From Geopseudomonas aromaticivorans (GTDB taxonomy: Bacteria > Pseudomonadota > Gammaproteobacteria > Pseudomonadales > Pseudomonadaceae): a DNA stretch of 64,000 nt. Location: positions 38,842 to 102,841 of the forward strand of contig NZ_JAHRGL010000016.1 in assembly GCF_019097855.1 (NCBI RefSeq), read 5' to 3'. Within the stretch, counting starts at the first letter, position 1; every line of letters begins with the position of its first letter. The notes beneath the pieces were generated by a model, which searched no databases, was not told the origin of the DNA, and saw only the letters and a list, made by a program, of their open reading frames with translations. Positions 1 to 8,242 of the stretch are shown here, piece by piece. A program made the position numbers and the translations under genes.

Positions 1-382
1 AGCGCGGATTGCTCTCGGCGAGCTTCTGCCGCGCCACCTGTTCGAGGTGGCGGAAGACCTGGGCGTGGGCATCGCCGGCGTCGGCGCCACCCTGGCGAAT
101 CAGCCGGCTCAGTGCGCGGTTGGCCTCGACCAGCTGTGCGCGCAGCGCCTCCGCGCCCGGCTGGGCCGGGCTTGCGGCGCTGTGCAGGAACGCCTGCAGC
201 TCGGTCAGCTCCGTGCGCTCAGGCTGTTCGCCCGCCTGTAGCTGGCGGGCGGCGATGCCCATGGCGCGGGCGATCATCAAGGCATTCTGCTTCTGCTCGG
301 CAGGCAGGGCGGGCAGCAGCTGGGCGCGCAGCAGCGCCTCGGCGCTTTCCAGCAGTTGTGCTCCAGTGGGGTAGTCGCGCAT
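1..382 (-). CDS. DUF6285-type protein, LvaB-like (C-terminus cut by window edge)
   Basis: The minus-strand frame opens at 382 (MRDYPTGAQLLESAEALL) and stays open to the window edge, so the C-terminus is missing. The protein is helical and Ala/Leu/Gln-rich with no signal peptide. Its start overlaps the stop of the upstream kinase gene, so the two are translationally coupled. Small proteins of this kind (DUF6285) accompany APH-like kinases and acyl-CoA dehydrogenases; in the Pseudomonas levulinate pathway the equivalent small partner (LvaB) is needed with the kinase LvaA to phosphorylate 4-hydroxyacyl-CoA. The LvaB analogy rests on gene order and remembered family features, not on an alignment. 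Confidence 0.7.
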   Translation of the reverse strand, partial: MRDYPTGAQLLESAEALLRAQLLPALPAEQKQNALMIARAMGIAARQLQAGEQPERTELTELQAFLHSAASPAQPGAEALRAQLVEANRALSRLIRQGGADAGDAHAQVFRHLEQVARQKLAESNPR

Positions 383-1395
383 CAGGTGCCCTCCGTCATC
401 CGCAGGATTTCGTATTCCAGCTCCGGGACTATATGCCCGGTCAGCGCCAGCAGCAGCGAATCCTCCTCGCCGGAGAGATGCCGCTCGGCCTGCTGGATGG
501 CGATGATCGCCCAGTTCATGTGCGCCATGACTTCCCAGTAGGCGACCTGCGCGCGGTCGATGGGGCAGCCGCTGACACTCTCGTAGCCCTGGTAGAAGTC
601 CTCGCGCTGGCCGATGCCGCCGGCTTCCAGTGCGTCGGCGCCAAAGCGCCAGCAACGCGCACAGAACCAGCCGAGATCCTCCAGCGGATCGCTCCAGCCG
701 GCGAACTCCCAGTCGAGGATGGCAGTCAGGCCATTGTCGTCGACCATGTAGTTGCCGGTGCGAAAATCCCGGTGGCAGAGCACCAGCTCGCCGCGCGGCG
801 GGACATGGCGCTCCAGCCAGCGCAGGCCCCATTCGAGCACCGGATGCGGCGTGTGGTGGTTGTCGAGGTAGGCGCGGTGCTGCTGGATCAGGTGCAGTGC
901 CGGCGCTGCGGCGTAGCTCGGCAGGAAGTCGAGATCGGCGCGCGGCGGGCGGATCGAGTGGATCCGCGCCAGCTCGGCGCCCAGCCGGCGCGCCAGTTCG
1001 GCACGGTCACCACCCAGGCTGCGGTCCTTGACCAGCTGGTAGCCGGTGGCGGTGCCGGCCACCCGGCGCATGACGAAGAACGGCCGGCCGATGACCTCGC
1101 GCTCGGCGCACAGCCACAGCGGCTCCGGTACCGTGACCCCGGCGGCGAAGGCCGCGCGCAGCAGGGCGAACTCCTGGGCGCGGCCATGGCTGACCGACAC
1201 CCCGGTGGGGGAGTCGGCGCGGACCACCAGTTCCTGAGTGCCGGCCAGCGGGCCGCCTTCGATCCGCGCGATGGCCAGCCAGTTCTCCTGGATGGCGCCG
1301 CCGGAGAGCAGGCGCAGCTCGCTGAACTCGACGCTCGCGGCCCCGGCCTGTTGGGCGATGAAGGCCTGCAGGGCGGTACTCAGCTCGGGATTCAT
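382..1395 (-). CDS. APH-family phosphotransferase (LvaA / ACAD10-11 kinase-domain type)
   Basis: A 337-residue protein of the aminoglycoside phosphotransferase/choline kinase fold. The catalytic loop LCHRDFRTGN (HxDxxxxN) and the metal-binding AILDWEFAGWSDPLEDLGW segment are intact, so it should be an active kinase. Family members next to acyl-CoA dehydrogenases are not antibiotic kinases; they resemble the kinase domain of ACAD10/ACAD11 and LvaA, which phosphorylate the hydroxyl of 4-hydroxyacyl-CoA. The start at 1395 overlaps the stop of the upstream dehydrogenase (ATGA), and its own stop overlaps the DUF6285 start, so the three genes form one coupled unit. The exact substrate is inferred. 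Confidence 0.85.
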   Translation of the reverse strand: MNPELSTALQAFIAQQAGAASVEFSELRLLSGGAIQENWLAIARIEGGPLAGTQELVVRADSPTGVSVSHGRAQEFALLRAAFAAGVTVPEPLWLCAEREVIGRPFFVMRRVAGTATGYQLVKDRSLGGDRAELARRLGAELARIHSIRPPRADLDFLPSYAAAPALHLIQQHRAYLDNHHTPHPVLEWGLRWLERHVPPRGELVLCHRDFRTGNYMVDDNGLTAILDWEFAGWSDPLEDLGWFCARCWRFGADALEAGGIGQREDFYQGYESVSGCPIDRAQVAYWEVMAHMNWAIIAIQQAERHLSGEEDSLLLALTGHIVPELEYEILRMTEGT

Positions 1396-2558
1396 GCGCT
1401 GTTCCTCTTGAAGATGCGCTTGGCCAGGCTCCAGCGATGGACTTCCGAGGGGCCGTCGTAGATGCGGAAGGCGCGCATGTCGGAGAAGATCCGCGCGACT
1501 ATGGTCTCGCCGGTCACGCCCTGGCCGCCGAGCACCTGCACGCTGCGGTCGGCCACCCGCCAGGTGGCTTCCGAGGCGATGACCTTGGCCATGCTCGATT
1601 CGTGGGTGCCCAGATGGCCCTGGTCGAGTACCCAGGCGGTATGCCAGATCGACAGGCGGGCGCTGTGCATGTCCAGCTCGTTGTCGGCCAGCATGAAGCC
1701 GACGCCCTCGTGCTGGCCGAGTGCCTTGCCGAAGGCCATGCGCCGGGCGGCGTAGCGGCTGGCGACATCGTGGCAGCGGCGCGCCTGGCCGAGCCAGCGC
1801 ATGCAGTGGGTCAGGCGGGCAGGGGAGAGGCGCACCTGGGCGTACTTGAAGCCCTCGCCCAGCTCGCCGAGGATCGCGCTGGCCGGTACCCGCAGGTTGT
1901 CGAAGCTGACCACGCAATGGCCGCCGGGGAAGCACGAGTCCAGCGCGTCCATGGTCCGCTCGATGCGGATGCCCGGGCTGTTCATGTCGGCGAGGAACAT
2001 GGTGGCCCGGCCGTCTTCCAGCTTGGCCATGATGATTCCCAGGGTGGCGCCTTCCGCGCCGGTGATGAACCACTTGCGGCCGTTGATCAGGAACTCTTCG
2101 CCGACCTGGCGGGCGGTGGTCTGCAGCATCGACGGGTCTGAACCGGCGCCCGGATCGGGCTCGGTCATGCAGAAGCACGAGCGGATCTCGCCGGCGGCCA
2201 GCGGGCGCAGCCAGCGCTCCTTCTGTTCCTCGGTGGCGATCGCCTCGAGCATGTGCATGTTGCCTTCGTCGGGCGCGGCGATGTTCAGCGCCACCGGTCC
2301 CAGCGGCGAGTAGCCGGCCTCCTCGAAGAACACCGCCTTGCTGCGATGGTCGAGGCCCAGGCCTCCGTATTCCGGCGAGACGTGCGCGGAAAGCAGGCCG
2401 GCGGCCTTGGCCTTGGCGATCAGATCGCGGCGCAGGTCTTCACTGGGGCCGTGGGCGCCGCAGCGCGGGTCCTGTTCCAGGGGGATGATGGTGTCGGCAA
2501 TGAAATCGCGCACCCGTTGCTGCAGGTCGCGCTGTTCGGCGGTAAGGGTGAAGTCCAT
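1392..2558 (-). CDS. Acyl-CoA dehydrogenase, ACAD10/11-like
   Basis: A 388-residue acyl-CoA dehydrogenase of normal length with N-terminal helical, middle beta and C-terminal helical domains. The FAD/substrate signature CMTEPDPGAGSD lies near residue 150 and FITGAEGA follows. Near the C-terminus, YDGPSEVHR (Asp368) stands where classical enzymes have the catalytic Glu of YEGT; this variant is typical of the ACAD10/11-like group. In that group the enzyme acts on a 4-phosphoacyl-CoA made by the partner kinase, eliminating phosphate to give an enoyl-CoA. Coupling to the APH kinase (ATGA overlap) supports this role. Electrons would pass through ETF to ETF-QO, whose gene starts beyond the right end of the window. 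Confidence 0.88.
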   Translation of the reverse strand: MDFTLTAEQRDLQQRVRDFIADTIIPLEQDPRCGAHGPSEDLRRDLIAKAKAAGLLSAHVSPEYGGLGLDHRSKAVFFEEAGYSPLGPVALNIAAPDEGNMHMLEAIATEEQKERWLRPLAAGEIRSCFCMTEPDPGAGSDPSMLQTTARQVGEEFLINGRKWFITGAEGATLGIIMAKLEDGRATMFLADMNSPGIRIERTMDALDSCFPGGHCVVSFDNLRVPASAILGELGEGFKYAQVRLSPARLTHCMRWLGQARRCHDVASRYAARRMAFGKALGQHEGVGFMLADNELDMHSARLSIWHTAWVLDQGHLGTHESSMAKVIASEATWRVADRSVQVLGGQGVTGETIVARIFSDMRAFRIYDGPSEVHRWSLAKRIFKRNSA

Positions 2559-2588
2559 GGCAGGCTCTCGCGGGTAGGTGGCAACGGG

Positions 2589-3440
2589 TCAGTCGTAGCG
2601 GTGGAAACCGCGACCGCTCTTGCGGCCGAGGTAGCCGGCCTCGACCATTTCCCGCAGCAGCGGCGCCGGGCGGTACTTGGAGTCGTTGAAGCTGTGATAG
2701 AAGACGTCCATCACCGCCAGCAGGGTATCCAAACCGATCAGGTCAGCCAGAGCCAGCGGGCCGATCGGCTGGCCGCAGCCCAGCTTCATGCCGGCGTCGA
2801 TGTCCTCGGCGCTGGCCAGGCCTTCCTGCAGCACGAACACCGCCTCGTTGATCATCGGCACCAGGATGCGGTTGACCGCGAAGCCGGGGCTGTTCCTGGC
2901 GTTGATCGAAGTCTTGCCGATCCTGGCGACGAAAGCCTCGGCGGCCGCCTGGGTTTCGTCGCTGGTCTGCAGACCGCGGATCAGCTCGACCAGCGCCAGC
3001 ACCGGCACCGGATTGAAGAAGTGGGTGCCGATGAACCGGTCAGGACGGCTGGTGGCCGCGGCCAGCTTGGTGATGGAGATCGACGAAGTGTTGCTGGCGA
3101 TCAGCGCGTCGGGGCGGACGATGGCGTCGATATCCTTGAGGATCGCCAGCTTGAGGGCTTCCGCCTCGGTGGCGGCCTCGATCACCAGGTCGGCCTCGGC
3201 CAGAGCCTGCTTGTCGGTGGTGCTGACCAGGTTGGCCAGAGCGGCCGCTTTGGCGTCCGCATTGATGGACTCCTTGCGCACCAGGCGGTCGAGGCTGGCG
3301 TTGATGGTCTGCTCGCCGCGGGCCAGGGCGGCCTCGGAGATGTCCACCATGATCACCTTGAGGCCGGCCATGGCACAGACCTGGGCAATCCCGTTGCCCA
3401 TGGTTCCGGCGCCGACGACGCCTACGGTTCGGATCTGCAT
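2589..3440 (-). CDS. 3-hydroxyacyl-CoA (3-hydroxybutyryl-CoA) dehydrogenase
   Basis: A 283-residue, stand-alone NAD-dependent 3-hydroxyacyl-CoA dehydrogenase, the usual PaaH/Hbd length. The Rossmann motif GAGTMGNGIAQ is at residues 10-20. Ser119 (ASNTSS), His140 (IGTHFFNPV) and the downstream NSPGFAVNR asparagine supply the catalytic set. It would oxidise a 3-hydroxyacyl-CoA to 3-ketoacyl-CoA for the thiolase encoded just upstream. Only 30 bp separate it from the acyl-CoA dehydrogenase and 47 bp from the thiolase, so the block is one operon. An AACAAGAACAA tract lies in its leader, a possible Crc/Hfq site. Confidence 0.9.
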   Translation of the reverse strand: MQIRTVGVVGAGTMGNGIAQVCAMAGLKVIMVDISEAALARGEQTINASLDRLVRKESINADAKAAALANLVSTTDKQALAEADLVIEAATEAEALKLAILKDIDAIVRPDALIASNTSSISITKLAAATSRPDRFIGTHFFNPVPVLALVELIRGLQTSDETQAAAEAFVARIGKTSINARNSPGFAVNRILVPMINEAVFVLQEGLASAEDIDAGMKLGCGQPIGPLALADLIGLDTLLAVMDVFYHSFNDSKYRPAPLLREMVEAGYLGRKSGRGFHRYD

Positions 3441-3487
3441 TGTGTTGCTCCTGTCTTGTTCTTGTTGTCAGTGAGGCAAGTGGCGAC

Positions 3488-4675
3488 TCAGACGCGCTCG
3501 AAGATCGCGGCGATGCCCTGGCCGCCGCCGATGCACATGGTCACCAGGGCGTAGCGGCCTCCGGTGCGGTGCAGTTCGTAGATCGCCTTGGTGGTGATGA
3601 TGGCGCCGGTCGCGCCGACCGGATGGCCCAGCGAGATGCCCGAACCGTTCGGGTTGACCTTGGCCGGGTCCAGACCCAGCTCCTGGGTCACCGCGCAGGC
3701 CTGGGCGGCGAAGGCTTCGTTGGCTTCGATCACGTCGATCTGCTCGATGGACAGGCGGGTGCGTTCGAGCACCAGGCGCACGGCCGGTACCGGGCCGATG
3801 CCCATGTAGGCCGGGTCGACGCCAGCGTGGGCGTAGCCGACCAGGCGTGCCAGCGGCTGCAGGCCCAGGCGGTTGGCGCGCTGCTCCTCGGCCAGCACCA
3901 CGGCGGCAGCGCCGTCGTTGAGGCCGGAGGCATTGCCCGGCGTGACGGTGCCGTTTTCCTTCTGGAAGATCGGCTTCATCGCGGCCAGTTGCTCGAGGCT
4001 GAGGTCGCCACGTACATGCTCGTCGCTGGCGAAGCTGACCACGCCTTTGCGCGTCTGCAGTTGCACCGGAACGATCTGCTCCTGGAAATAGCCTTTGGCG
4101 ATGGCACGCGCGGCGCGGCGCTGGCTTTCCAGGGCGAGGCCGTCCTGCTGCTCACGGCTGATGCCATAGCGCGCTGCGACGTTTTCCGCGGTGACGCCCA
4201 TGTGGGTCTTCTGCCAGGGGTCGTGGAGGATGCCGTTCATGTAGTCGACGGCGCCGCTATCGCCGAGGCGGGCACCCCAGCGCAGGCTGGGCAGGATGAA
4301 CGGGCCGCGGCTCATGCTCTCCGCACCGGCACCGATGGCGATGTCGGCATCGCCCAGCAGGATGGCTTGGGCGGCGGAAACGATCGCCTGCAGACCCGAT
4401 CCGCACAGGCGGTTGACGTTGAAGGCCGGGGTTTCCTGGGGAATGCCGGAGTCCATGGCGGCTACGCGGCTCAGATAGGCGTCGCGTGGTTCGGTCGGGA
4501 TCACGTTGCCCAGCACGACATGGCCCACTTCGCCGGGGTCGACCCGCGAGCGTTGCAGGGCTGCGCTGCAGGCCGTGGTCGCGAGCGCGGTCAGGGGGGT
4601 GTCCTTGAGCGAACCGCCAAAGGTGCCGATGGGGGTGCGAGCTGCACCGACTACGAAAATCTGACGCTGAGCCAT
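3488..4675 (-). CDS. Acetyl-CoA acyltransferase (thiolase)
   Basis: A 395-residue thiolase, the normal length for the degradative/BktB-like family. Nucleophile Cys91 is in NRLCGSGLQA, His351 in SLGHPVGATG, and the second catalytic Cys381 in MCIGGGQG. It cleaves 3-ketoacyl-CoA to acetyl-CoA plus a shortened acyl-CoA, or the reverse. It is the first gene of the minus-strand beta-oxidation-like operon and has an AACAACAAGG leader before the start, resembling a Crc/Hfq catabolite-repression target. Chain-length preference cannot be read from the sequence. Confidence 0.92.
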   Translation of the reverse strand: MAQRQIFVVGAARTPIGTFGGSLKDTPLTALATTACSAALQRSRVDPGEVGHVVLGNVIPTEPRDAYLSRVAAMDSGIPQETPAFNVNRLCGSGLQAIVSAAQAILLGDADIAIGAGAESMSRGPFILPSLRWGARLGDSGAVDYMNGILHDPWQKTHMGVTAENVAARYGISREQQDGLALESQRRAARAIAKGYFQEQIVPVQLQTRKGVVSFASDEHVRGDLSLEQLAAMKPIFQKENGTVTPGNASGLNDGAAAVVLAEEQRANRLGLQPLARLVGYAHAGVDPAYMGIGPVPAVRLVLERTRLSIEQIDVIEANEAFAAQACAVTQELGLDPAKVNPNGSGISLGHPVGATGAIITTKAIYELHRTGGRYALVTMCIGGGQGIAAIFERV

Positions 4676-4964
4676 GGTGTTTCCTTGTTGTTATCGGGCC
4701 AATGGGCACACAAGGCCATCGGCTTGAGTCGTGGAGCAGGGGAGCAGGGTCTTGCTGAGTTGATTAAAAAACAGAACTGCTCGTTTGTAAATGGGCTTGC
4801 AGCGCTCCGCTTGTTCTTCTAGATTCTGACTTGACCATGGCGCATGGCCCTGCGAGGCAGGCATTGCGTAATGGCGAGAACGCATCTCCTCTTTGGAGGG
4901 CGAGCTCGGGACCATCCCCATGCGTTCAAGGTGGTCATACCCTGGATCGTTGAGAGACAAGGCC

Positions 4965-5141
4965 ATGAAAATAAAAAGAAATATGACTTGTTTTTTTGTT
5001 GCCGGCTTGTTTGTGACCCTGAGTTATCTGGCCGTGCAATCCTCCTCGTTGCCGTCCGTTGCCAACCAGGCAGCGGTAATCACGCATGCAGAGGCCGTGC
5101 ATAACCCCATAGTCATCAAGGGCTGGCCCTCGTTTCTCTAG
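4965..5141 (+). CDS. Small secreted or membrane protein, unknown
   Basis: A 58-residue ORF starting MKIKRNMTC, with a basic N-terminus followed by a hydrophobic stretch (about residues 9-24) like a signal peptide or membrane anchor, then a short polar tail. An in-frame upstream start at 4893 would prefix the hydrophobic segment with an unconvincing extension. It lies in a low-density stretch beside a degraded ETF-QO fragment, so it may itself be marginal. I do not recognise the family. Confidence 0.35.
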   Translation: MKIKRNMTCFFVAGLFVTLSYLAVQSSSLPSVANQAAVITHAEAVHNPIVIKGWPSFL

Positions 5142-5143
5142 AC

Positions 5144-5243
5144 GCTTGCAGCCCGCTCAATCGCGCGCGCTGCAAGCTCTGCGACATCAAGGACCCGACG
5201 CTGAGCATATCTGGGGGGCGGAAGCCATCGACGGGGCGGGCTA
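5144..5243 (+). pseudogene. Relic of the C-terminal ferredoxin segment of ETF-ubiquinone oxidoreductase
   Basis: Reading from about 5150 gives CKLCDIKDP, closely matching CKTCDIKDP of the intact ETF-QO gene at the right end of this window (63472-64000). One of the cluster cysteines upstream is lost, no start or upstream ORF exists, and the match then slips frame (IWGAEAIDGAG to a stop near 5243). This is a decayed 3' end with nothing left of the FAD domain. It implies that a second etfD-like gene once ended here. The match is short, hence moderate confidence. Confidence 0.5.
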
Positions 5244-5370
5244 ACCCGGTATGCAGGTCATGCGGTCATACAGGCTCTTCAAGCCTTCAGCGAGGCTGAA
5301 TAGAGGTGCCAAATAGGCATTTTTCATCATGCTGTGCCAATAAATGAAAACAATATATGAGGCTGATGAT

Positions 5371-5718
5371 ATGAAAAAAACAATTATGGCAATGTCGGTG
5401 ATTGGCGGACTTTCCGCGCTTGCCCTGCAGGCATCGGCGGAGTCGGCGGACATGATGCAACTGGCCGAGCAGAAGCAATGCATGACCTGCCATGCGCTCG
5501 ATCACGATATGCCCAAGGCGCCGTCGTTCACGAGCATTGCCAAAAAGTATCCGGATTCAGCGCTGGAAGTGCTGGCAGGCAAGGTGCGTAACGGCGGAGA
5601 AGGGCACTGGGGCGCGGCGCCGATGCCTTCGGCGGGCGCCCGCGTTGACGTGACTGACGAGGAGTCCCGGCAGCTGGTGGCCTGGATCCTGAACATGCGT
5701 CAGGACGGCAAGCAGTAA
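5371..5718 (+). CDS. Periplasmic c-type cytochrome (class I, c551-like)
   Basis: A 115-residue precursor. Residues 1-23 form a signal peptide (cleavage after QASA). The haem-attachment motif CMTCH is at residues 37-41, and Met85 in APMPS is the likely distal ligand. Small monohaem cytochromes like this carry electrons in the periplasm to oxidases or from dehydrogenases. I chose the ATG at 5371 over one at 5344 because it places the signal peptide at the N-terminus. It stands alone: no partner dehydrogenase is adjacent, and the next gene (SDR) begins 226 bp downstream. Confidence 0.88.
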   Translation: MKKTIMAMSVIGGLSALALQASAESADMMQLAEQKQCMTCHALDHDMPKAPSFTSIAKKYPDSALEVLAGKVRNGGEGHWGAAPMPSAGARVDVTDEESRQLVAWILNMRQDGKQ

Positions 5719-5944
5719 ACCTCCGCGTTTCAAGATCTTTGCGCAAACTCCCCTGATGCAGATCGGGGGATCCAAAGTATCACCGGTATAGCGCCGATCG
5801 CGCAGAGCCGCGTGCCTTACCAGATCGGCAACATCGACACGCGGGTGCATGACTGCTGTGCCTTCCGTGGTGCTGGCGTTTGGTGGGCAAGATCCTCGTT
5901 CAGTGATGTCTGGTTGGGTCGACTGCTATCCGATGGGGTAGAGC

Positions 5945-6727
5945 ATGAGTAAAGATTCCGTTCTCGACTGTTTCCGCCTGGACGGGCGCATTGCCCTGGT
6001 GACCGGTGCCTCCAGTGGCCTCGGCCGGCACTTCGCCAAGCTGCTGGCTAGGGTCGGTGCACAGGTGCTGGTTGCTGCCCGCCGCGCCGACAAGCTCGAC
6101 GAGCTGGTGGCAGAAATAGAGGCTATCGGCGGCAAGGCGCACGCGCTGTCGCTCAACGTCAGCGATCAGGCCAGCGTCGTCACCTGTTTCGATGAGGCTG
6201 CGAGGATTGCGGGGGTGCCCGACATCATCGTCAACAATGCTGGCATCACGGTCACCAAGCCCCTGCTCGAGCAAGGCGAGGACGACTGGGACCGTGTGCT
6301 CGACACCAATCTGAAAGGTGGCTGGCTGGTCGCCACCGAGGGCGCGCGGCGCATGGTGGCGGCCGACAAGGGTGGCTGCATCGTCAATGTGGCATCGATC
6401 CTGGGGGAGCGGGTTGCCGGAGGCGTGGCGCCTTACGCGGTCTCGAAGGCCGGCCTGATCCAGGCCACCAAGGCGATGGCGCTCGAGCTGGCGCGTTTCG
6501 GCATCCGCGCCAATGTGCTGCTGCCAGGCTACATCGCTACCGATCTCAACCAGGACTTCCTCGGCAGCCCGGCGGGCGAAAAGCTGCGGGCGCGGGTGCC
6601 CGGCCGTAGTTTCGGGACGCCAGCGGACCTTGATGGCCCCATGTTGCTGCTGGCCTCCGACGCCGGGCGGCATATGTCGGGTGCCTGCCTCGCCGTCGAC
6701 GGCGGCCATCTCGTGAGTTCCCTGTAG
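5945..6727 (+). CDS. Short-chain dehydrogenase/reductase
   Basis: A 260-residue classical SDR. TGASSGLG (residues 20-27) binds the cofactor, NNAG is at 97-100, and the catalytic Ser151-Tyr164-Lys168 (YAVSK) is complete. It should be an active NAD(P)-dependent alcohol/ketone oxidoreductase, cytosolic. Family annotation spans 3-ketoacyl reductases and hydroxyacid dehydrogenases. Its position near the 4-hydroxyacyl-CoA-type operon would fit an LvaD-like ketone reductase, but that is speculative. It converges with the LysR gene; the gap is 73 bp. Confidence 0.85.
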   Translation: MSKDSVLDCFRLDGRIALVTGASSGLGRHFAKLLARVGAQVLVAARRADKLDELVAEIEAIGGKAHALSLNVSDQASVVTCFDEAARIAGVPDIIVNNAGITVTKPLLEQGEDDWDRVLDTNLKGGWLVATEGARRMVAADKGGCIVNVASILGERVAGGVAPYAVSKAGLIQATKAMALELARFGIRANVLLPGYIATDLNQDFLGSPAGEKLRARVPGRSFGTPADLDGPMLLLASDAGRHMSGACLAVDGGHLVSSL

Positions 6728-6800
6728 GTACCCGGCAGTGCCGAAACACCGGCTCGCGAGCCGTTCATTGCTGCCGCCGGACATTTGTACCGGGCGCGGC

Positions 6801-7688
6801 TTACTTGCCGAATGACCTGATCGTCTGCAGAAAGGCATCGAGAATCGGCGACTGGTCGTCGGCGCGGTAGATGCAGCTCAGATCGACGGTGGCGTTTTCG
6901 GGGGCGCCGCTGAGCGGGAGGTATACCACCCCGGGGAACGTCAGTACCGAAGCCGACTGCGGCACCAGGCACACGCCGAATCCGCCCGCCACCAGGGCGA
7001 CGCCGGTCACCGAGTCGCCCACCTCTTGCGCCACCTCCGGCACGAAGCCCATCTGCTGGCAGAGGCCCATCACTTTGTCGACGAAGTTGGGCCGCGCGCC
7101 GGTGGGGAACGCGATCAACGGATGCTCGGCCAGCGCACGGAACGGCACGACGGCCTCGCGGGCGAGGGGACTGCTCTCGTGCACCGCGAGGAACAGCGAT
7201 TCGGTGGCGACGAGCTGGGTGGCCAGGTCGGGCAGCGGCGCGAGCATGCGGTTGAAGCCGGCGTCGATACGCCGCTGGCGCAAGGCCTCGATCTGCTCGC
7301 CCTTGCTCATGCTGTGCAGGACGAGCTTGACCTCGGGATACGCGTTCCTGAAGGCGAGCAGCACCTTCGGAATGGTGTCCAGAATCCCCGAGCCGAAGAT
7401 GGCGACATCGAGTCGGCCGAGCTTGCCCTGGCCGGCCCGCTGGGTCCGCTCGGTGGCCTGATCGACCAGCGCGCGGATGTTGCGCGCTTCCTCGAGGAAC
7501 ATCTCGCCCGCCCCGGTCAGCTCCATGCCGCGCGGGGTGCGGGTAAACAGCCGCACGCCCAGTTCATCCTCCAGTTGCTGGATCTGCCGGGTCAGGGGCG
7601 GTTGCGAGATGTGCAGGCGGGCTGCTGCCCGACCGATGTTCTGCTCTTCGGCAACGGCGATGAAGTAGCGGAGATGACGCAGATCCAT
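6801..7688 (-). CDS. LysR-family regulator, BenM/CatM-like
   Basis: A 295-residue LysR regulator. It begins MDLRHLRYFIAVAEEQ with the winged HTH through about residue 60 (ISQPPLTRQIQ), followed by an effector-binding domain. The N-terminus and overall pattern resemble the BenM/CatM/CatR group controlling aromatic catabolism. That group recognises ATAC-N7-GTAT; a matching dyad lies 36 bp upstream of this gene (7724), with copies at 9742 and 27732. It therefore probably controls the DUF1302/DUF1329 genes and the lower phenol pathway. The effector is unknown; muconate-like acids are the family precedent. Confidence 0.85.
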   Translation of the reverse strand: MDLRHLRYFIAVAEEQNIGRAAARLHISQPPLTRQIQQLEDELGVRLFTRTPRGMELTGAGEMFLEEARNIRALVDQATERTQRAGQGKLGRLDVAIFGSGILDTIPKVLLAFRNAYPEVKLVLHSMSKGEQIEALRQRRIDAGFNRMLAPLPDLATQLVATESLFLAVHESSPLAREAVVPFRALAEHPLIAFPTGARPNFVDKVMGLCQQMGFVPEVAQEVGDSVTGVALVAGGFGVCLVPQSASVLTFPGVVYLPLSGAPENATVDLSCIYRADDQSPILDAFLQTIRSFGK

Positions 7689-7723
7689 GCTGGACGACCT
7701 TGTGGGAGGGAGCTGGTCGCTTG

Positions 7724-7760
7724 ATACCTTTGCGGTAGCAAGATGACGTTTTTATGGTAT
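7724..7760. promoter_or_regulatory. LysR (BenM/CatM-type) operator, copy 1
   Basis: ATACC-TTTGC-GGTAG at 7724-7738 is a one-mismatch version of the ATACC-N5-GGTAT dyad. A further GGTAT half-site begins 32 bp after the dyad start (7756). The site lies between the LysR gene and the DUF1302 relic/DUF1329 gene, the usual divergent position for autoregulation plus target activation. Surrounding bases also match the region upstream of the intact DUF1302 gene (9742). Confidence 0.65.
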
Positions 7761-7884
7761 TGGACGCTAAGCCATTCGGGCAATAGATTTCTGGTCCGTT
7801 CCTCTGTATGGGGGAGCGAAACATCGCTGCAAGATGCAAGGAACGGAAACTTACAATAACAAGAGCGATTTTCGAGGGGAAGGC

Positions 7885-8212
7885 ATGGAGGTTGCACCAG
7901 TTGTTCGAAGTCCGGTTTAAGGGAGTGTGAGGCGGATTTCTGTGGCGTTTGCAGCGGCTTCGGAAATAAGCGCAGCTTGTCGCTCAGGTCGATGCCGATA
8001 ATACTGGTGCTCGATTCACTGCGATTATCCCGATTGGGGGCGCAGGTGGCTGCGAAAAATCAGCAGCATATTTTTCGGCGTGGTCCAGGCTACAGTCATT
8101 TTGCTGCTTCGATAGAGTGCCTTTCAGTAAATGGCGCGATACCAGCGCTCGGCCTGAATAAATAACGCGCACCCCGGGATTCGTTTCGCTGTCGTGCCAA
8201 TACCTCTTTCTC
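7885..8212 (+). pseudogene. Collapsed DUF1302 porin gene
   Basis: The 5' end (7885-8002) aligns with the start of the intact DUF1302 gene at 9913: same leader (GATTTTCGAGG), same TCGAAGT and GGTTT/CGTTT blocks, and CAGGTCGATGCCG against CAGATCGACTCCG at the mature N-terminus. The frame is broken by an early TAA. The 3' end (about 8180-8212) aligns with the C-terminal codons of the intact gene (TTTCGCTGTCG against TTTCGATGTCG, then CTTTCT) and continues into the same intergenic sequence before DUF1329. About 1.35 kb of the middle is missing. This shows a past DUF1302-DUF1329 duplication. Confidence 0.75.
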
Positions 8213-8242
8213 GTCGAATATTCCCGAGTCGAGGATATTGCA

